Below, in pieces: positions 28,163-38,575 of a stretch of DNA of 64,000 nucleotides. The stretch is taken from contig NZ_CP087196.1 of the NCBI RefSeq assembly GCF_024749285.1, positions 744,001-808,000 on the forward strand, in the 5' to 3' direction. The translations under genes and the position numbers were made by a program. The first letter of the stretch is position 1; every line of letters starts with the position of its first letter. The stretch is from Pseudomonas sp. B21-015. GTDB taxonomy: Bacteria; Pseudomonadota; Gammaproteobacteria; Pseudomonadales; Pseudomonadaceae. The notes beneath the pieces were generated by a model that made no database searches, was not told the origin of the DNA, and saw only the letters and a list, made by a program, of their open reading frames with translations.

Positions 28163-29445
28163 GCCTTGGCGCTCCCGGCCGGATGGATGAAGGGTTTGAG
28201 GCGCGGTTTATGCGCCGGCAACCAACCGGCCCACGCCGGGAAATGCCGCAGGAAGTGAAACACCAGAAAGCCGATGGTCATGTGCCAGACCCACCCGCGA
28301 GGCGCCTTGTCTATCGACATGATCTTGCAGTGGTTGCTGCTCAACTCGTCGAGACGCTTGTACAGGTCGCGATTGAAGGCTCGGTCGCGGATCAGCACAT
28401 TGGCCTCCAGGTTCAGAGACAAACTCAGTGGGTCGAGATTGCTCGAACCGACGGTGCTCCAGTCCTCGTCGACCAGGGCGACTTTGCCATGCAGGGGGCG
28501 GTCGCAATATTCGTAGATCACCACCCCGGCCCGCAGCAGGTAGTCGTAGGTCATGCGCGCGGCGAGCTTGGCCACCCGCATGTCCGGCTGCCCCTGAAGA
28601 ATCAGGTGCACCTCGACTCCTCGGCGCGCCGCATTGCGGATCTCCCGCAGCAGCCGATAGCCTGGAAAGAAATAGGCATTGGCAATCACCACGCGACGTC
28701 GGGCAGTGCGCACTACCTGCAAGTACACCTCTTCGATATCTTTTGGGTGTTCTGCGTTGTCGCGATACACCAGCCGCACCTGACCATCATGATCGCTGAC
28801 CGCCAGTTCCGCGCGCCTCTGTCTGCGGCGTTGCCACCAGTATTTGGCCCGGGCCGGTCGACCGCTTTTCAGCAGGACAAAGTGATGAATATCGGCCACC
28901 GCCGGGCCCTGCACTTCAACCGAGTAATCCTGTTTGGCCTCGGGGCCGAAGTCGGCCAGATGGTCGGCGGAAAAGTTGATCCCGCCGATGAACGCGATCA
29001 TGCCGTCGACCACCACGATTTTGCGGTGCAGGCGGCGGAACCAGTTGGTGCGGATGCCAAAGTGACGCGGGGCGGGGTCGAATATTTGCAGGCGTACGCC
29101 TGCGTTGCTCAGGGCGGCGAGGAACTCCGTACTCAGTTCGCCACAGCCAAAACCGTCGAGGCTGACGGTGATGCGCACACCGCGTTGAGCCGCTTCAATC
29201 AGGATCTGTTGAAGCTCATTGCCGACCTTGTCCTCGAACACAATGAACGTCTCCAGCAGGATTTCACTCTGGGCCTGGCGCAGTACTTCAAACACCCGTG
29301 GAAAGTACGCTTCACCGTTTTCCAGCAATTCGACCCGGTTGTTACCGTGCCAGCCGTACTCGAAGTCAGTCACCGCCGGTTTGCGCACGGGGGGAGGCGG
29401 GGACAGGTGCTCGGCCGTGGCTTTTCCCATCGATGGGCTGCTCAT
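28159..29445 (-). CDS. clsB: Cardiolipin synthase B-type phospholipase D family enzyme
   Basis: This 428-residue protein has two HKD motifs, His140-x-Lys142-x4-Asp147 (HRKIVVVD) and a second HGKVALVD followed by [12 protein letters not shown]. Both are needed for the phosphatidyltransferase reaction. It should condense phospholipids to cardiolipin, or form phosphatidylglycerol as reported for E. coli ClsB. The frame is open to 29571, but the ATG at 29445 overlaps the upstream stop as ATGA, which fixes the start. It lies in a four-gene coupled operon. Confidence 0.92.
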   Translation of the reverse strand: MSSPSMGKATAEHLSPPPPVRKPAVTDFEYGWHGNNRVELLENGEAYFPRVFEVLRQAQSEILLETFIVFEDKVGNELQQILIEAAQRGVRITVSLDGFGCGELSTEFLAALSNAGVRLQIFDPAPRHFGIRTNWFRRLHRKIVVVDGMIAFIGGINFSADHLADFGPEAKQDYSVEVQGPAVADIHHFVLLKSGRPARAKYWWQRRRQRRAELAVSDHDGQVRLVYRDNAEHPKDIEEVYLQVVRTARRRVVIANAYFFPGYRLLREIRNAARRGVEVHLILQGQPDMRVAKLAARMTYDYLLRAGVVIYEYCDRPLHGKVALVDEDWSTVGSSNLDPLSLSLNLEANVLIRDRAFNRDLYKRLDELSSNHCKIMSIDKAPRGWVWHMTIGFLVFHFLRHFPAWAGWLPAHKPRLKPFIHPAGSAKA

Positions 29446-30239
29446 AGCTCGATTTCCACCGATAGCGGAGCATGGTCGGAAAGGTGTGACCAGGGCCGTG
29501 CTGCCAATACTTGCGGATGGCTGGCCTTGAGGTTGCGCACGTAAATGCGGTCCAGGCGTAACGCCGGCCAACGCGCCGGGAAACTGCGGGCCGGTTTGCC
29601 ATGCAGCTCGACGAAGACCTCACGCAAACCGCAAGGATTGAGCCGCGCATCGGCGCGCAGGCGCCAGTCGTTGAAGTCGCCGGCGACGATCACCGGGGTA
29701 TCTTCCGGTAACTCTTCCATACGTTGGGTCAGCAGCTTGAGTTGTGCCGCCCGGTGGCTTTCGCGCAGCCCCAGATGGACGCAAATGGCATGCACTTCCC
29801 GACCATCGCCAGGCAGGCGCAGCACACAATGCAGGATTCCACGGTTCTCGTGGCCGCTGATGGACACGTCGAGGTTGTCGTGGCGGATGATCTGGAATTT
29901 TGACAACAGCGCATTGCCGTGATCGCCCGCCGGGTATACGGCGTTGCGTCCATAGGCAAATTGCGGCCACAGGGTATCGGCCAGGAATTCGTACTGGGGC
30001 ATTGCCGGCCAGTTGTTGTAGCGCTGGGGGTGATGCTCGTGGGTGCCGTGGACCTCCTGTAAAAACACCACGTCGGCGGACACACTGCGCACCGCCTCAC
30101 GCAACTCGGGCAGGATGAAGCGCCGATTGAGCGCGGTGAACCCCTTGTGGGTGTTGACCGTCAGCACGGTAAAGCGGCTCACGGCGCTGATGATTGGTTG
30201 CTGTTCATCGGTCCCGCCGACCGGTTCGGGAATGCTCAT
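29442..30239 (-). CDS. ybhP: Endonuclease/exonuclease/phosphatase family protein (YbhP)
   Basis: This 265-residue protein has the fold's metal-site motifs: [24 protein letters not shown] and the terminal SDHAPL. Members hydrolyse phosphodiesters of nucleic acids, phosphoinositides or sphingomyelin. Placement with clsB and ybhN points to a lipid headgroup or phosphodiester rather than DNA. Its start overlaps the stop of a 35-codon gene upstream (ATGA). Confidence 0.88.
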   Translation of the reverse strand: MSIPEPVGGTDEQQPIISAVSRFTVLTVNTHKGFTALNRRFILPELREAVRSVSADVVFLQEVHGTHEHHPQRYNNWPAMPQYEFLADTLWPQFAYGRNAVYPAGDHGNALLSKFQIIRHDNLDVSISGHENRGILHCVLRLPGDGREVHAICVHLGLRESHRAAQLKLLTQRMEELPEDTPVIVAGDFNDWRLRADARLNPCGLREVFVELHGKPARSFPARWPALRLDRIYVRNLKASHPQVLAARPWSHLSDHAPLSVEIEL

Positions 30240-30343
30240 GGCAGCGCGCCTTCGGCAGCCGGTTCGCCGAGGACGAAGAAACTCGCCAGCGGTTCATGAA
30301 TGTCCCGCAGGCGCTTGATGTGGGTGATAAAGCTTGGCCTCAT
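30236..30343 (-). CDS. Small 35-residue protein upstream of ybhP
   Basis: A short frame starts [18 protein letters not shown] and ends EGALP. It has an excellent ribosome-binding site (GGGAGG, 6 nt before ATG), and its TGA overlaps the ybhP ATG as ATGA, the same coupling used by the two next junctions. There is no membrane segment; the N-terminal half is basic and helical. It could be a real small protein or a leader peptide that sets ybhP translation. I do not recognise a family. Confidence 0.6.
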   Translation of the reverse strand: MRPSFITHIKRLRDIHEPLASFFVLGEPAAEGALP

Positions 30344-30453
30344 GTCGCCTCCCGTCCTCGGACAGCCCTGTCTTTTGATGACTGTGGGGCGCGGGTGAAA
30401 GTTTCGACGGGGCTACGGACGGTAAAAACTCGCCAAAACACCACAAATCAAAT

Positions 30454-30480
30454 ATGGGAGTGGGTTTGCTCGCGAAGAGG
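30454..30480. repeat. Single degenerate REP unit
   Basis: One imperfect REP-like unit (tgggagtgggtttgctcgcg) lies in the 152-bp gap between the lhr 3' end and the small gene upstream of ybhP. Its inverted partner is missing. Confidence 0.7.
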
Positions 30481-30495
30481 CCAGGCCAACCAGCA

Positions 30496-33400
30496 TCAAT
30501 GCCGGATCAATTTACTACGCACCTCTGCCATGGCCTGTTGCTCCAGCTCCAGCCAGAACTGCTGCTTGCCGGCAATCTCCGCCGCGGCAGGAAGACCATC
30601 GCGATACACCAGTCGATTGCTCGCCAGCGCCGGCACTTTCGCCCCCGGCAACAGGGTGCCGGCGAGGTTCAGCGGATCCACCCCGCACACCGCGATCAGA
30701 CTACCGTCGTGCGGTCGCCGCCTGACTTCGCGCAGCAACGCAATCGCCTCGGGCAGCGCAAATTGTTCCCCCGCCAGACCACTGACAAACCGCCCGCCAC
30801 GTATCTCTCCCCGGGCCTCGAGCCGATGGAACGTGCGCAGCAATTCCCGCCAACTCGGCAACCAATCCGCCTCACGCTCCAGCAAACGCCAGAACACCAC
30901 GCCGTAACGGCGCAGCAAGGTCATGGCGATGTATTCCAGGGTTTCTGTGGGTGTGGGCGTTGGACGTTGCTTATCCACAACCGGCGCGGCGGCACCGCGT
31001 CGCAGCAATGCCCAGCGCCCGGCGTCGTCCATCCCGCCGACAAACGCTCCGCGCCCGCGTCGGCTGCTGCGATTCTGGCGTTTGCTGGCCGGGGTGATCA
31101 GCGCGCGCAGGCCGGCGAAGCTGTCGGCGTTTACCAGCCCGGCACCGACCAGTTCCTGCAAGGCGATTTCCAGTTCCGAGCGCAGCAGATGGGCCTCGTG
31201 AATCAGTTCATCGAAAAACAGCGCACCGTGCTGGCTGAGCGCTTCATGGACTTTCTGCGTTTTCGGCGACAGTTCACTGACCGGTGTCTGTTCGGTCAAA
31301 CCACTCCACAACCCGACCTGACTGCGCGGCAGTAACAGAATTGGCGTACTGCGCAATGCCGTGCCGGCGCTCTTGTTGTGCGCGGTCAGGCGGGTCCAGA
31401 CCAGTTTGCCGCTGCGGCATAACTCATCCAGCCAGCTCGCCGAATAGTCTTTGAGCCGCGCCGGCAGAATGTCGCTGTCCCACGCCGAAGCGGCGGCGGG
31501 GTAGCCTTCGAACTGGCTGATGATCGCCGGCAACACTGCACTGCCCTGGCCTCGGCTCGCGGTGGAAAGATGCTGCCAGTCGAACAGAAAACGCATGAAA
31601 TCCTGCAACGCCACCGGCTCGATTTCCCGTCGCAGCCGTTTGACCGTGTAGCGATGAATCCGCGCCAGCAAATGCCGTTCGCACCATTCTTCTTCACGGG
31701 CGCCCGGGCTGAATTGCCCGCGCAGTACGTAACCTTCGCGTTCCAGTTGCGCCAGTGCCTGAGTGACTTGAAGCGCCGGTAATCCAAGCGGCTCGGCAAT
31801 CGCCGTCAGCGGCAACGGACCAAACCCACTGAGCCGCGCACGGATCACTTCCAGCACCGCTTCGTCTGGCTCCCAGGTTTCATCGAAACCCGGCAACGCC
31901 TCTAGCGCTGGCAGCAACGCGGCCTGTGGATAAATCGCCTTCAGGCAGGTCAGTCGCTCCAGCGCCAACCACAGCGATTGCTCGGCGTTGATGTGCAAAC
32001 GGCTGGCGCGGCCACTGTCGGCCAGGGTGTTCAGCCAATCGAGCCACTTCGTGTTGGCCTGGGCCTCGGTATCGGTAATGCACGCCAGGCTCATCAAGGC
32101 CTCATGCATTTCATCGATGCCGGTGGGCGCTGGCCAGGCTTCGTCGCGCACAGCGGCAATCGCCTCGGCGTCCAGGGCACCGAGGTCGTCGGTGGACTGC
32201 GGATCGCTCCAGCGGCGGTTGAGCACCGCCTGAGTGCGCCGCTCTTCCAGCGGTGCATCGTCGAGAAAGGTGTAGGGGCGGGCGCTGAGAATCTCTGCCG
32301 CCAGTGGCGAGGGCGCCGGCAAATCGCGGCTGATCAGGCGGATGTCGCCCTGTTCCATGCGCCGTAACAACGCCAGCCAGCCTTCGCTGTCCATGGCTTC
32401 GTGCAGGCAATCGTCGAGGGTTTGTTCCACCAGCGGATGGTCGGGAATCTCGCGCTCGCCGGCGAGGTTTTCCACGCAGGCGATCTGATCGGGAAACACA
32501 CTGGCGATCAGGTCTTCGCTTTTCATCCGCTGGATCTGCGGCGGTACTTTGCGTCCGCCGCTGTAACGTGGCAGCGCCAGGGCGACCCCGGCGTTCCAGC
32601 GCCAGCGCACACCGAACAGCGGCGCCTCGAGCACCGCTTGAATCAGAATGTGCTCGGCGCTGTTGCTGTGCAGGTAACGCCAGACGTCCTCCAGCTCGAA
32701 GCTGTGGCTGGTGGACAGCGACAGCACGATGGCGTCCTCGCTGGCGGCGGCCTGCAATTCAAAATTGAACGTGCGGCAGAAACGCTTGCGCAAGGCCAGG
32801 CCCCAGGCGCGGTTGATGCGGCTGCCGAACGGCGAGTGGATGATCAGCTGCGTACCGCCGGACTCGTCGAAAAACCGTTCCATCACCAAGGTATCTTGCG
32901 ACGGCAAGGCGCCGAGGGTCAGGCGGGCCCGGGTCAGGTAGTCGACCAGTTGCTCGGCGCTGGCGAGGTTCAGGCCGAGGGTGTCGGTCAGCCAGTCGAG
33001 CGCCGGTTGCAGATTGCCGGGTGTGGCGCCGAGCCGCTCATCGAGTTGCGCTTGCAGGCGGGCCACGGCGAATGACAGTTCATCGCTGCGACCGGGTGCT
33101 TCACCGAGCCAGAACGGAATGGTCGGCGGCTGACCCTGAGCGTCCTCGACCCGGACCTTGCCGGTTTCGACCCGCAGGATCCGATACGACGTATTGCCCA
33201 GCTGGAAGATATCCCCGGCGATGCTTTCCACCGCGAAGTCTTCGTTGACGCTGCCGATGTTCAGCCCCTGAGGCTCCAGCAACACGCTGTAGTCGGCGTT
33301 GTCCGGAATCGTCCCGCCGCTGGTCACAGCGGTCAGCTTGGCGCCCCGACGGCCACGCAAGGTGCGGCTTACGGCGTCCCGGTGCAGGTAAGCGCTGCGA

Positions 33401-34812
33401 ATACCCAGGCGACCGTTGTAGCCCTCGGCGAGCATTTGCAGCAGTGCCTGATAGTGCTTTTCGTCGAGCGTGGCGTAAGGCGAGGCTTTTCGCAGCATCG
33501 CCAGCAGCGCCTGTTCCTGCCATTCCTGGCAGCTGACCTCGGCGATGATCTGCTGGGCCAGCACGTCCAGCGGTGCTTCGGGGATCAGCAAGGTGTCGAG
33601 TTCGCCACGGCGCACGCAATCGAGCAGGGCGGCGCATTCGATCAGGTCGTCGCGGGTGGTGGCGAACAACCGGCCCTTGGGCGTGCCGCCGACCTGGTGC
33701 CCGGAGCGGCCGACCCGTTGCAAAAAACCGGCGATCGAGCGCGGCGAAGCGATCTGGCACACCAGGTCGACGTCGCCAATATCGATCCCCAACTCCAGCG
33801 AAGCGGTGGCGATCAGCACTTGCAGCTCACCGCGCTTGAGCCGTTGCTCGGCGTCCAGGCGAAATTCCTTGGCCAGGCTGCCATGGTGGGCGGCCACGGC
33901 CTCTTTGCCGAGGCGTTCGCTCAAGTGTCGGCTCAGACGTTCGGCCAGGCGCCGGGTGTTGACGAAAATCAGTGTGGTCCGGTGCTCGCGGGCGAGGGTG
34001 GCGAGTCGGTCATAGACCAGCTCCCACACGTCGTTGGCCATCACCGCCGACAACGGCACGGGTGGCACCTCTATATCGAGATCCCGTGGGCGGGCGTGGC
34101 CGATGTCGATGATGTCGCAGTCGCGATCACGGCCGACCAGAAAGCGCGAGACCGCTTCGATGGGTTTTTGCGTGGCGGACAGGCCGATACGCACCAGCGG
34201 GTGTGAGCAAAGCGCCTGCAAACGCTCCAGGCTCAGGGCCAGGTGGCTGCCGCGTTTGCTGGCGGCGATGGCGTGGATTTCGTCGACGATCACCGTACGC
34301 GTAGTGCCGAGCATTTGCCGGCCAGAGTCGGAGCCGAGCAGCACATAAAGGGATTCCGGGGTGGTCACCAGAATGTGCGGCGCGGTTTTGCGCATGGCCG
34401 AGCGCTCTTTTTGCGGCGTATCGCCAGTGCGCACGGCGGTGCTGATCGGCACGTCGGGCAGGCCCATCACGCGCAGCTGTTCAGTGATGCCGGCCAGCGG
34501 GTTTTGCAGGTTGATCTGGATGTCGTTGGACAGGGCCTTGAGCGGTGAAACGTAGACCACCAGGGTTTCGTCCGGCAGGCCGTCCGGGTTTTCCAGGCCG
34601 CGATGGACCAGATCGTCGAGCACCGCCAGAAACGCGGTAAGGGTTTTGCCGGAGCCGGTGGGCGCGGCAATCAGCGTTGAACGGCGCTGGCGGATCAACG
34701 GCCACGCCCGGGCCTGGGCGGCGGTGGCCGTCGCGAAGGTGTTGCTGAACCAGGCGCTGACGGCGGGGTGAAAGCCTGCCAGTGCAGCGTCCGTGGGGAT
34801 GGGCAGATTCAT
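30496..34812 (-). CDS. lhr: Lhr-type long ATP-dependent helicase
   Basis: This superfamily 2 helicase is about 1438 residues long. Motif I (APTGSGKT), DEIH motif II, a SATQ motif III-type segment and motif VI (QRVGRSGH) lie in the N-terminal core, followed by winged-helix and Lhr-core domains and a long C-terminal extension. E. coli Lhr translocates 3' to 5' on single-stranded DNA, and its extension has been linked to uracil-DNA glycosylase activity. The ATG at 34812 (MNLPIPTDAALAGFHP) is preferred; an in-frame TTG lies at 34848. It is monocistronic, with REP elements at both ends. Confidence 0.93.
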   Translation of the reverse strand: MNLPIPTDAALAGFHPAVSAWFSNTFATATAAQARAWPLIRQRRSTLIAAPTGSGKTLTAFLAVLDDLVHRGLENPDGLPDETLVVYVSPLKALSNDIQINLQNPLAGITEQLRVMGLPDVPISTAVRTGDTPQKERSAMRKTAPHILVTTPESLYVLLGSDSGRQMLGTTRTVIVDEIHAIAASKRGSHLALSLERLQALCSHPLVRIGLSATQKPIEAVSRFLVGRDRDCDIIDIGHARPRDLDIEVPPVPLSAVMANDVWELVYDRLATLAREHRTTLIFVNTRRLAERLSRHLSERLGKEAVAAHHGSLAKEFRLDAEQRLKRGELQVLIATASLELGIDIGDVDLVCQIASPRSIAGFLQRVGRSGHQVGGTPKGRLFATTRDDLIECAALLDCVRRGELDTLLIPEAPLDVLAQQIIAEVSCQEWQEQALLAMLRKASPYATLDEKHYQALLQMLAEGYNGRLGIRSAYLHRDAVSRTLRGRRGAKLTAVTSGGTIPDNADYSVLLEPQGLNIGSVNEDFAVESIAGDIFQLGNTSYRILRVETGKVRVEDAQGQPPTIPFWLGEAPGRSDELSFAVARLQAQLDERLGATPGNLQPALDWLTDTLGLNLASAEQLVDYLTRARLTLGALPSQDTLVMERFFDESGGTQLIIHSPFGSRINRAWGLALRKRFCRTFNFELQAAASEDAIVLSLSTSHSFELEDVWRYLHSNSAEHILIQAVLEAPLFGVRWRWNAGVALALPRYSGGRKVPPQIQRMKSEDLIASVFPDQIACVENLAGEREIPDHPLVEQTLDDCLHEAMDSEGWLALLRRMEQGDIRLISRDLPAPSPLAAEILSARPYTFLDDAPLEERRTQAVLNRRWSDPQSTDDLGALDAEAIAAVRDEAWPAPTGIDEMHEALMSLACITDTEAQANTKWLDWLNTLADSGRASRLHINAEQSLWLALERLTCLKAIYPQAALLPALEALPGFDETWEPDEAVLEVIRARLSGFGPLPLTAIAEPLGLPALQVTQALAQLEREGYVLRGQFSPGAREEEWCERHLLARIHRYTVKRLRREIEPVALQDFMRFLFDWQHLSTASRGQGSAVLPAIISQFEGYPAAASAWDSDILPARLKDYSASWLDELCRSGKLVWTRLTAHNKSAGTALRSTPILLLPRSQVGLWSGLTEQTPVSELSPKTQKVHEALSQHGALFFDELIHEAHLLRSELEIALQELVGAGLVNADSFAGLRALITPASKRQNRSSRRGRGAFVGGMDDAGRWALLRRGAAAPVVDKQRPTPTPTETLEYIAMTLLRRYGVVFWRLLEREADWLPSWRELLRTFHRLEARGEIRGGRFVSGLAGEQFALPEAIALLREVRRRPHDGSLIAVCGVDPLNLAGTLLPGAKVPALASNRLVYRDGLPAAAEIAGKQQFWLELEQQAMAEVRSKLIRH

Positions 34813-35136
34813 GGAGTAATTTATGCGGGTGGGGTGAGGAAGATGCAAGTACCGCTCAAGCCTTCGCTGGTCTTTAGGGCCCCATCGCGGGCAAGCCCGC
34901 TCCCACAGTGTCCTCTGTTGTTCATAAATATTGCGTTCACAGAAGATCCCTGTGGGAGCGGGCTTGCCCGCGATGGGGCCAGTAGCAGCGCCACAATTCC
35001 CCGGGATCTACACTTTACGGATGACGGTTGCGCACTAAACCCGCAAAATGCAACGATTCCGGCAATTATTGAGGACATCGCCTGCGGGCGCTGTCGATAA
35101 AGCCATCGTTCCAATCAGACTGGGCCTGCTGACTCT
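34813..35136. other. Divergent intergenic region between lhr and the SDR gene
   Basis: These 324 bp hold the 5' ends of both genes. The main content is one long perfect inverted REP repeat (34878-34980). The right part (34981-35136) has no convincing ORF, terminator or ribosome-binding site; promoters must be here, but I cannot assign boxes. Confidence 0.6.
34878..34980. repeat. REP pair with perfect 31-bp inverted arms
   Basis: Arms 34878-34908 and 34950-34980 are exact reverse complements over 31 bp, longer than the usual REP core because the flanking ggccccatcg is conserved too. Exact identity suggests recent insertion or correction. Confidence 0.93.
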
Positions 35137-36013
35137 ATGCGAATGCGCCTTATGTTACTGGGCGGCGGAAATGCCCTTGGGCAGGCGCTGATTCGCCTCG
35201 GTGCGGAGGAAGACATCGGTTTCCTCGCCCCCCGCCCACCACAAGACGGCTGGGACGCCGCGAGCCTGACGCAACTGCTCGACGATACCCGTCCGGATGC
35301 GTTGATCAATCTCGCCTACTATTTCGACTGGTTCCAGGCGGAGACCGTCAGCGAGCAGCGTCTGGCCGGGCAGGAGCGCGCCATCGAGCGGCTGGCCGAG
35401 CTGTGCCAGCATCACAACATCGTGCTGCTGCAACCGTCGAGTTATCGCGTGTTCGATGGCTCCCGGGCGACCGCTTACAGCGAAAAAGACGAACCGGTAC
35501 CGCTGGGCCTGCGCGGTCAGGCCTTGTGGCGAATCGAGCAAAGCGTACGGGCCACTTGTCCGCAGCACGTGCTGCTGCGTTTTGGCTGGCTGCTCGATGA
35601 CAGCCCCGACGGCACCCTTGGGCGATTCCTGAGTCGCGCCGAAAAAGCTGAAGAACTGTTGATGGCTGATGATCGCCGCGGTAATCCGACGCCGGTGGAC
35701 GACGCCGCCCGGGTGATCATTTCGGTGCTCAAGCAACTCGATTGCGCGGCGCCGCTGTGGGGCACTTATCACTACGCCGGGCATGAGGCGACCACGCCGC
35801 TGGCACTGGGGCAGGCAATCCTGACCGAAGCACGCGCCCTGCACCCGCTGGCCATCGAAGCGCCGACCGCCCAGGCTCACGCCGCACGGCCCGATGCCGC
35901 CGAAGAACCGCAACACGCGGTGCTGGCCTGCAAGAAAATTCTGCACACTTTCGGGATCAAACCCCGCGCCTGGCGCGCGGCACTCCCGGGCTTACTGGAT
36001 AGGTTTTATCGCC

Positions 36014-36021
<8 letters not shown>
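35137..36021 (+). CDS. RmlD-like sugar-nucleotide reductase (extended SDR)
   Basis: This 294-residue Rossmann protein starts with the nucleotide-binding loop LLGGGNALGQ. A later segment (LLQPSSYRVFDGSRATAYSEKDEPVPLG) resembles dTDP-4-dehydrorhamnose reductase. The canonical YxxxK is not evident: at that point it reads LGLRGQALWRIEQ, so catalysis may be altered. It overlaps the epimerase start by 8 bp; the pair probably acts on one sugar nucleotide or glycan. The same pair precedes oprG in P. aeruginosa. Confidence 0.82.
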
Positions 36022-36943
<922 letters not shown>

Positions 36944-36960
36944 GGTTTTACACAGCCATG

Positions 36961-36988
36961 AAAAAGGCGCCTTTGAAGGTGCCTTTTT
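36961..36988 (+). terminator. Terminator after the epimerase gene
   Basis: An 11-bp stem with one G-T pair (36961-36971 with 36978-36988) is bracketed by A-run and T-run. It lies 17 bp after the stop codon. Confidence 0.9.
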
Positions 36989-37007
36989 TGTGGCCGATGC
37001 AATAACC

Positions 37008-37098
37008 GTGGCGAGGGAGCTTGCTCCCGTTCGACTGCGCAGCAGTCGCCATTATTGGGTCTGCTTCGCAGCCCAGCGGGAGCAAGCTCCCTCGCCAC
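37008..37098. repeat. Inverted repeat of the gtggcgagggagcttgctcc class
   Basis: Arms 37008-37028 and 37078-37098 are exact complements over 21 bp and differ in sequence from the tgtgggagcg REP class. The loop contains a cgactgc/gcagtcg fold. It lies between the convergent epimerase and oprG genes; a second copy is at 56328-56462. Confidence 0.9.
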
Positions 37099-37118
37099 AA
37101 AAGCCGGACAAATGTTGC

Positions 37119-37817
37119 TTAGAACTTGTAACCCAGACCGACCATGTAGATGAACGGGTCCACATCAACGTCGACCTTGGCTCGAGTGCCTGGTGCGACG
37201 GCGTTGTTTTCCACGGTCGCGGTGGTGTCGATGTCGATGTAGCGTACCTGAGCGTTGATCATTACGTTGTCGGTCAGCATGTAGTCGGCACCGACCTGCC
37301 AGGCCAGACCCCAGGAGTTATCCGCCTTGAAGTTGCTGAAGCCGTTGGCGGCGGCTTCGCTGCTAACGTGCTCATCGTAGATCCAGGTGTAGTTGATGCC
37401 GCCGCCGATGTACGGCTGGAACGGGGACCTTGGGTCCAGTGGGTAGTAGACCAGGCTCAGGGTTGGCGGCAGGTGTTTCAAGGTGCCGAGTTTGCCGTTG
37501 GCGGCGCCCAGGGAGGTGCCTTTGAGCTTCACGTCATGCTCGAACGGCGAGGCCGCCAGCAGTTCGATCCCCAGATTGTTGGTGATCATGTAGGCGAAGT
37601 TCAGACCCAATTGCGTGTCGCTGCTCATGGTGGCCTTGCCACCCAGATCGGCGCCCTTCAGCGGGCCCTGATCGACCTTGACGCTGGAGCTGTCGGCTTC
37701 CGGGTTGACGGTGATCGCACCGGCCCGAACGATGATGTCACCGGCGTCGTGGGCATGGGCGAGCGGGGCTGCAAGCGCGAGGGCAAACAGCGAAGCACTG
37801 AGCAGGGACTTGTGCAT
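37119..37817 (-). CDS. oprG: Outer-membrane protein OprG/OmpW family
   Basis: This 232-residue protein is an eight-stranded beta-barrel precursor with signal peptide MHKSLLSASLFALALAAPLAHA and the typical final aromatic residue in YMVGLGYKF. Family stretches include SDTQLGLNFAYMITNNLGIEL, LPPTLSLVYYPL and DVDVDPFIYM. OmpW-type barrels let small hydrophobic molecules cross the outer membrane; OprG of P. aeruginosa has the same length and genomic place. An ANR-like box lies upstream. Confidence 0.93.
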   Translation of the reverse strand: MHKSLLSASLFALALAAPLAHAHDAGDIIVRAGAITVNPEADSSSVKVDQGPLKGADLGGKATMSSDTQLGLNFAYMITNNLGIELLAASPFEHDVKLKGTSLGAANGKLGTLKHLPPTLSLVYYPLDPRSPFQPYIGGGINYTWIYDEHVSSEAAANGFSNFKADNSWGLAWQVGADYMLTDNVMINAQVRYIDIDTTATVENNAVAPGTRAKVDVDVDPFIYMVGLGYKF

Positions 37818-37854
37818 GGGGGCTCCAAAGGACGTTAAAAATGTTCGATGTCCA

Positions 37855-37896
37855 ATGGTAGGGATCCAATTGATACAGTCTTTTGACTCAGCTCAA
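37855..37896 (-). promoter_or_regulatory. Candidate ANR/FNR-type class II promoter of oprG
   Basis: TTGAGCTGAGTCAA (minus strand, 37896-37883) keeps both half-site cores of the consensus TTGAT-N4-ATCAA. A -10-like TACCAT is at 37860-37855. The site would be centred near -41, the standard activating position. Oxygen control by ANR is known for oprG in P. aeruginosa; here it is only predicted. Confidence 0.5.
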
Positions 37897-37939
37897 TGAA
37901 ACAGTGATGGCCCTGATTTTTGCGCAGCCTTCAAAGGCC

Positions 37940-38014
37940 CCTTCGCGAGCAAGCCCGCTCCCACACGGGATCTCCTGACATCGGAGATCGAATGTGCGGG
38001 CTTGCCCGCGAAAG
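37940..38014. repeat. REP pair, one unit degenerate
   Basis: A complete unit (37940-37965) is paired with a shortened inverted unit (37993-38014, tgtgcgggcttgcccgcgaa) that lost four bases of the stem. It lies between oprG and the DUF3299 stop. Confidence 0.8.
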
Positions 38015-38045
38015 CTATCGATCAAACAACACACAACTACCGGAC

Positions 38046-38564
38046 TCACTCCGGCAGCTCATACACATAAATCTTGTCCGCCTCCATCTGATACCCGGCA
38101 TCCGCCAACTCACTGGTGGACGCCTTGACCTGCAACGCACCCTCGATCCAGTACGGCTGATACAGCTCGTCCAGCTTCACGCCGACTTCGCTTTTGACAT
38201 GCACGATCTGGTTCGACGGCGGAGGCGGTACGTGGATGCAGGCGCCGAAATACGGCACCAGCAGAAACTCCGTGGTGCGGCCTTCTTCACTGACTTCCAG
38301 CGGCACGATGTACCCCGGCAAGCGAATATTCTGGCCATCGAGGCTTTTCACCACCGGAGCGTTGGGCATGTCCTGCTTGGCGGCCGGAGCCGACTCCGCG
38401 GACAACGTGTCGCTCATCTTCGACAGGTCATGCAGCGGTGTCATGTTCGGCACTTCTGGCGCAGCATCCGGCGGGATCATTTCCGACCAGGTCAGGTCTT
38501 TCGGCTCGGCCGCCCACAGCGGCAGAGCAACCAGCAGCAACAGCGCAAGCAGAGCGCGGGGCAT
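38046..38564 (-). CDS. DUF3299 periplasmic protein of the zinc-limitation cluster
   Basis: This 172-residue protein has the signal peptide MPRALLALLLLVALPLWA. The mature part contains GQNIRLPGYIVPLE and FLLVPYFGACIHVPPPPSNQI, the DUF3299 core, with one conserved Cys-Ile-His set that may bind metal. The longer frame to 38684 overlaps the permease, so the ATG at 38564 is used. It is the last gene of the zrgA-ABC cluster (P. aeruginosa PA4063-PA4066 arrangement). Confidence 0.87.
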   Translation of the reverse strand: MPRALLALLLLVALPLWAAEPKDLTWSEMIPPDAAPEVPNMTPLHDLSKMSDTLSAESAPAAKQDMPNAPVVKSLDGQNIRLPGYIVPLEVSEEGRTTEFLLVPYFGACIHVPPPPSNQIVHVKSEVGVKLDELYQPYWIEGALQVKASTSELADAGYQMEADKIYVYELPE

Positions 38565-38575
38565 GTTCAACGTCC

